Part shown: positions 3,672 to 6,847 of the stretch, one piece after another
Layout of the letters: each line of letters opens with the position of its first letter
Numbering within the stretch: position 1 is the stretch's first letter
NCBI GenBank assembly: GCA_937965665.1
Contig: CALCJE010000253.1
Span: 1-6,847 of the forward strand
DNA from: an uncultured Bacteroidales bacterium
GTDB taxonomy: Bacteria; Bacteroidota; Bacteroidia; Bacteroidales; UBA4417
Reading direction: 5' to 3'
Length of the DNA stretch: 6,847 bases
Translations under genes and position numbers: made by a program
Notes under the pieces: model-generated
Told to the model about the DNA's origin: nothing
The model's database searches: none
Seen by the model: the letters and a program-made list of their open reading frames with translations, nothing else

Positions 3672-6542
3672 TTAATTCACAGTGCGGTTACAAATTCCAC
3701 TAAAAGCACACAATTTGCAGGTTTCCCGATCATCCGTCTGATCAAACGGAACTGACACATCAAAAATATTGCTGATAATTGAAGTAAGCTCTTCGCGGAA
3801 AGCTTCCAGCATTGCCTTCTCGATCATGTTACTTTTACCGATTTCTGTCTTTATCAGGCACTCCGACGATTTGCGGAGGGAAACAATGCCCGAAATCAGC
3901 TGCCCCGGCGTCACAGCCTGCATATCGGCATACATCAGCGCATATGCCATCACCTGCAAAAGCTTGGCAGGCTCATCCTTTTCACTTAATCCCGCCAAAC
4001 TGTCTGCCTTGAGATCCCTTGCATCAACCCTGCCGGTTTTATAATCAATAATCCGCACCACACCTCCTACCCTGTCAATACGGTCGGCTTTGCCATGAAT
4101 TTTAACTTTGATCCCCGCTCCGCCTGTAGGCTCTTTAATTTCGACAATTGATTGCAGCTCCTCTTCGAGCATTAAAATTCCAATACTCAAACCGGTTTCT
4201 TCAAGATATTTCTTTTCAGCCTGCAAAAAGCGTTTTACAATATTCTCTGCCACTTTAACTATCAGCATATTTTTACCGGTCGCAAGTTCGTCGGTGTTAA
4301 ATTTGGCCGAAAAAGATGCTTTTACATTGCGGATTGCCTCAGGCAGCATTGAGGCAAGTATGCCAGGCGTAATTTCAATATTTTTATAAGGCTGGTAGGT
4401 GTGTTCAAGGGCTTCATGCACAATTTCACCCAGCGTAGCCGCATCAATGGTTTCCGACACTTGTTCGGGCTCGCTGATGCGCAGCACCTGCGAAAAATAA
4501 AACTGCAGCCTGCATTTCAGATACGTGGCTAAGGCTGTTGGCGATATACCTCTTTCGGCAATCTGCAAAAGCCGCGTAGTAACTTCACCTGTTTTTTGTA
4601 CGCTTATGGCACCTGCACTGGTACTGCCCGGCAATACCGAAAGTGTTTGCTCCGTAAATGCTACGCGGGAATTCACCTTAGGCATTTCGTATATCAGCTG
4701 GCTGATAAAACGGCTTTTTTCGCCGCCGCCCAGTTCATCGCCTTCGGTATTGTAAATTAGCCAGGCATTTTCAACGCGTTGCATTAACCTGTAAAAATGA
4801 TACCCAAACACAGCGGTTCGCTCGCTGTAACGTTGCATCCCAAACTGCGAACGCACTTCATCGGGAATAAAAGTAGTTTGATGTTTCCCTTTCGGAAGCA
4901 GCCCTTCATTGGCTGAAATCATGATAATATCAGTAAAATCGAGCAGCCGCGTTTCGAGCATTCCCATCACCTGTAAGCCATTCAGAGGTTCACCGTAAAA
5001 GGGCAGTCTTTTGCCGGCAATCAGGTTATTTACTACCGATTGTATGGTTTCAAAATCGGGTTTTATTTCCGGATCCTTTAAAATTACATCGAGTTTTAAA
5101 CAAAGCTCGGCAGCATGAAAAAGATACTCCAGTTCAATAGGATGTACTGGCATAGCCTTCTCTTCCGCTTCAGCAGGTGAAAATGTATCACGCAGAAATG
5201 ATATAATTTCCCTAACCAGGCTAATGGCATCAGTGGCCTCAGCCTGGTTCTTTTCGAGGTAAGGCTTAAACACCGATGCAAGCGCAGTATCTCTTGATGA
5301 AAGTAATGTCAGTAAATCAGCTGCTGTGTAAAACGACCGGTTCACTGTAGCATTTTCAGCTTTTTTGGCAGCATACCCGCTGTTTTGCAGGGCAGCGTAT
5401 ATATATGGATGGGTAAGGAATCGCTGTAAATCTTTATAATAGAACCTCGCAATAACGCCTTTACCAGGCTGTGGCTGGGCAAAACGTTGCGCATTTGCAA
5501 AAAGGGTAAGCACGATATTGATCAGCGAAAAAACCGGGGTTTGCTTTAGTGGAAATCCCATGGTTACATTAAAATCGCCGCTGCCGGCAGGAATTGAATT
5601 CAGCACCGGGAGCAGTAAACTCTCATCAACAAGCACAAGTGCTATTCCATCGGAAGTTCCTTTTTTCGCAATCAGTTCATCAAGCAGCGTACCGGCTAGT
5701 TTGGACTGTCCCACGTTACCGGGAACCCCGATTACTGAAATATTCTTTGTTCCGGTACTTAATGAATTCCCAACCCAGTTTAATTCGCCGAATGTTTTCT
5801 GTTGGCTATATTCCCGCAGAAAGCGACCTGCTTCCTGCTGCGGATCCTGGAGATAATAATGGTCAGCATCCCAGTAAATTTCTGCTTTCCCGACTTCCAG
5901 CAGGTGTTTAAAAAGGGTTTCTTCAGCAGCTGTTAACGCATTAAAACCAGCAAATACAATGCGGTCCCATTCATCGAATGATTTTGTTTCAATCTGCTTC
6001 AGCAGTAAATCAAATGCAAGTCCAAAATAACCCTGTCCACACTCAATAAGCCCTTCCCTGAATATTTTATAACAAGGTGCCAGTGAATTATAAAACCGGA
6101 GGTAATCCTGTTCAAACGCAGTAAGGGGCTTGCCATCAGGATTCCAGGATTTCATGGCCTTGATTTCATCCAGGTAGCTGAACACCTTTTCCCCATCAGC
6201 CATGTACTGATCTATTTCGTCGAAATCGGCCAGCAACATACTGCCCCATGAAATAAAATCAGAAAACGGTTGTGCTTTTTCCTTTTCGAGCGACTTATAA
6301 ACCTTGTAAAGCCTGGCTGTCAGATCTAAGGGATCACTGAGGGTAAGCCCAGATTTGAGCACCACAAAATCCTCGAGTGCAAATATGTCGGGCAACCATA
6401 TCGGCTTATCGATGATCTGCGAAACATATTGTTTAAAGAACATGCTTGCCCTGCGACTGGGGAATACCAGGCATAAGCGGCTGAAGTCTGCGCCATGCGT
6501 GGCATACAGGTGCTTTGCAAGTTTATCGAGGAAAGGTTCCAT
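3672..6542 (-). CDS. AddB-like PD-(D/E)XK nuclease/inactivated-helicase subunit
   Basis: This 956-residue protein is of the Bacteroidota AddB-like type, the partner of an AddA helicase-nuclease in resecting double-strand breaks for RecA repair. The N-terminal strand CLVFPSRRASMFF (24-36) stands where an active helicase has its Walker A, but no GKT/S is present, so this half is probably not an ATPase. Inactivated-helicase signatures include MGFPLKQTPVFSLI (328-341) and ISANEGLLPKG (542-552). The C-terminal nuclease is complete: GEIVHE with H709, KADRID with D820, IIDYKTGR with D833 and K835, and LLQVMAYAL with Q863 and Y867. Cysteines C677 and C942-x2-C945-x5-C951 match the 4Fe-4S staple of AddB. 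The length is normal. The start MEPFLDKLAKHLY fits the family. It follows a nucleotidyltransferase gene by 57 bases, possibly in one operon. The AddA partner is not next to it downstream, where tRNA-Asp lies. Confidence 0.9.
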   Translation of the reverse strand: MEPFLDKLAKHLYATHGADFSRLCLVFPSRRASMFFKQYVSQIIDKPIWLPDIFALEDFVVLKSGLTLSDPLDLTARLYKVYKSLEKEKAQPFSDFISWGSMLLADFDEIDQYMADGEKVFSYLDEIKAMKSWNPDGKPLTAFEQDYLRFYNSLAPCYKIFREGLIECGQGYFGLAFDLLLKQIETKSFDEWDRIVFAGFNALTAAEETLFKHLLEVGKAEIYWDADHYYLQDPQQEAGRFLREYSQQKTFGELNWVGNSLSTGTKNISVIGVPGNVGQSKLAGTLLDELIAKKGTSDGIALVLVDESLLLPVLNSIPAGSGDFNVTMGFPLKQTPVFSLINIVLTLFANAQRFAQPQPGKGVIARFYYKDLQRFLTHPYIYAALQNSGYAAKKAENATVNRSFYTAADLLTLLSSRDTALASVFKPYLEKNQAEATDAISLVREIISFLRDTFSPAEAEEKAMPVHPIELEYLFHAAELCLKLDVILKDPEIKPDFETIQSVVNNLIAGKRLPFYGEPLNGLQVMGMLETRLLDFTDIIMISANEGLLPKGKHQTTFIPDEVRSQFGMQRYSERTAVFGYHFYRLMQRVENAWLIYNTEGDELGGGEKSRFISQLIYEMPKVNSRVAFTEQTLSVLPGSTSAGAISVQKTGEVTTRLLQIAERGISPTALATYLKCRLQFYFSQVLRISEPEQVSETIDAATLGEIVHEALEHTYQPYKNIEITPGILASMLPEAIRNVKASFSAKFNTDELATGKNMLIVKVAENIVKRFLQAEKKYLEETGLSIGILMLEEELQSIVEIKEPTGGAGIKVKIHGKADRIDRVGGVVRIIDYKTGRVDARDLKADSLAGLSEKDEPAKLLQVMAYALMYADMQAVTPGQLISGIVSLRKSSECLIKTEIGKSNMIEKAMLEAFREELTSIISNIFDVSVPFDQTDDRETCKLCAFSGICNRTVN

Positions 6543-6599
6543 GTGGAATTATTACATTCAAAATATCCGCTGTTCTGTTGCTGCCTGAGGTAAACTTAT

Positions 6600-6847
6600 T
6601 CATCTCCCTGAGGTGTTTTTGTTGTTTTCCTTCAAGATTTGCAGGATGCGCTCCGCCTTAAGTAAATCTCCGGGTTTGCCCATGTCGGCCCAGTTACGGG
6701 CATCGTGTTTAAACCCGCTTATTTTAAGCTGGTTTCCCAGTTGCAGATAGGTGTCCACGATTGAGAATTTCCCGGTATTGCTTATCAGGCTGAAAATGCG
6801 TGGGTCGATCATATGAATACCGCTAAAGGCTAATGGCTTAATGTTTT
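6600..6847 (-). CDS. Nucleotidyltransferase C-terminal part (sugar-1-phosphate / MurU-like), 5' end outside the window
   Basis: The last 81 residues are visible and the frame is open to the window edge. They read NIKPLAFSGIHMIDPRIFSL, then GKFSIVDTYLQL and WADMGKPGDLLKAERIL. This FSGIH...IF...GKFSI.D.YL...W.D.GKP..L..AE pattern is the C-terminal end of NDP-sugar pyrophosphorylase-type nucleotidyltransferases, which join an NTP to a sugar-1-phosphate. Many Bacteroidota members resemble MurU, the N-acetylmuramate-1-phosphate uridylyltransferase of peptidoglycan recycling (family knowledge). The catalytic GxGxRxxPxT region is off the window, so the exact substrate cannot be judged; a mannose-1-phosphate guanylyltransferase-like role is the alternative. 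A methionine at position 12 of the fragment could be taken for a start, but family conservation upstream of it shows it is internal. The AddB-like gene follows 57 bases downstream. Confidence 0.85.
   Translation of the reverse strand, partial: NIKPLAFSGIHMIDPRIFSLISNTGKFSIVDTYLQLGNQLKISGFKHDARNWADMGKPGDLLKAERILQILKENNKNTSGR

Noticed and set aside
3769..6588. Several plus- and minus-strand open frames within the nuclease gene
   Set aside because: All overlap the well-supported 956-residue gene in other frames and lack any recognisable motif.

Overview
This window looks like chromosomal DNA from a member of the Bacteroidota, perhaps Bacteroidales or Marinilabiliales (the order is a guess from general protein resemblance). 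The evidence is promoter-like sites matching the phylum's TAnnTTTG -7 element ahead of the regulator and tRNA genes, weak or absent Shine-Dalgarno sites before the coding starts, an AddB-like nuclease of the form usual in this phylum, and moderately AT-rich spacers.

Left part (1-2524): a divergent regulator/enzyme module. On the minus strand an iron-dependent alcohol dehydrogenase of the YqhD/butanol-dehydrogenase type (295-1449) is followed 8 bases later by a small cupin protein (1-286, cut by the window edge). Divergent from them is an AraC-family regulator (1631-2524). The 181-base spacer contains two 13-base direct repeats exactly 21 bases apart, two helical turns, which is the expected layout of an AraC-family operator. 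The arrangement recalls E. coli yqhC-yqhD, where an AraC-family activator controls an aldehyde reductase. I infer an inducible aldehyde or alcohol metabolism or detoxification unit.

Middle (2525-3458): about 930 bases with no credible gene. It is rich in short palindromes. Two copies of one REP-like hairpin (21 of 25 positions identical) lie in opposite orientation, and there are several other small inverted repeats. An orphan strong Shine-Dalgarno site sits ahead of a five-codon frame.

Right part (3459-6847), all on the minus strand: the 3' end of a nucleotidyltransferase (MurU / sugar-phosphate type, cut by the edge), then an AddB-like PD-(D/E)XK nuclease with an intact nuclease core and iron-sulfur cysteine set, then tRNA-Asp(GTC) with its own promoter and a clear intrinsic terminator. 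The AddA-type helicase partner is not in the window. These are ordinary housekeeping genes: double-strand-break repair, probable cell-wall precursor or sugar-nucleotide metabolism, and translation.

No clearly novel defence or mobile system is visible. The points most worth a second look are the 21-base-phased operator with its regulon and the inverted pair of REP-like elements.
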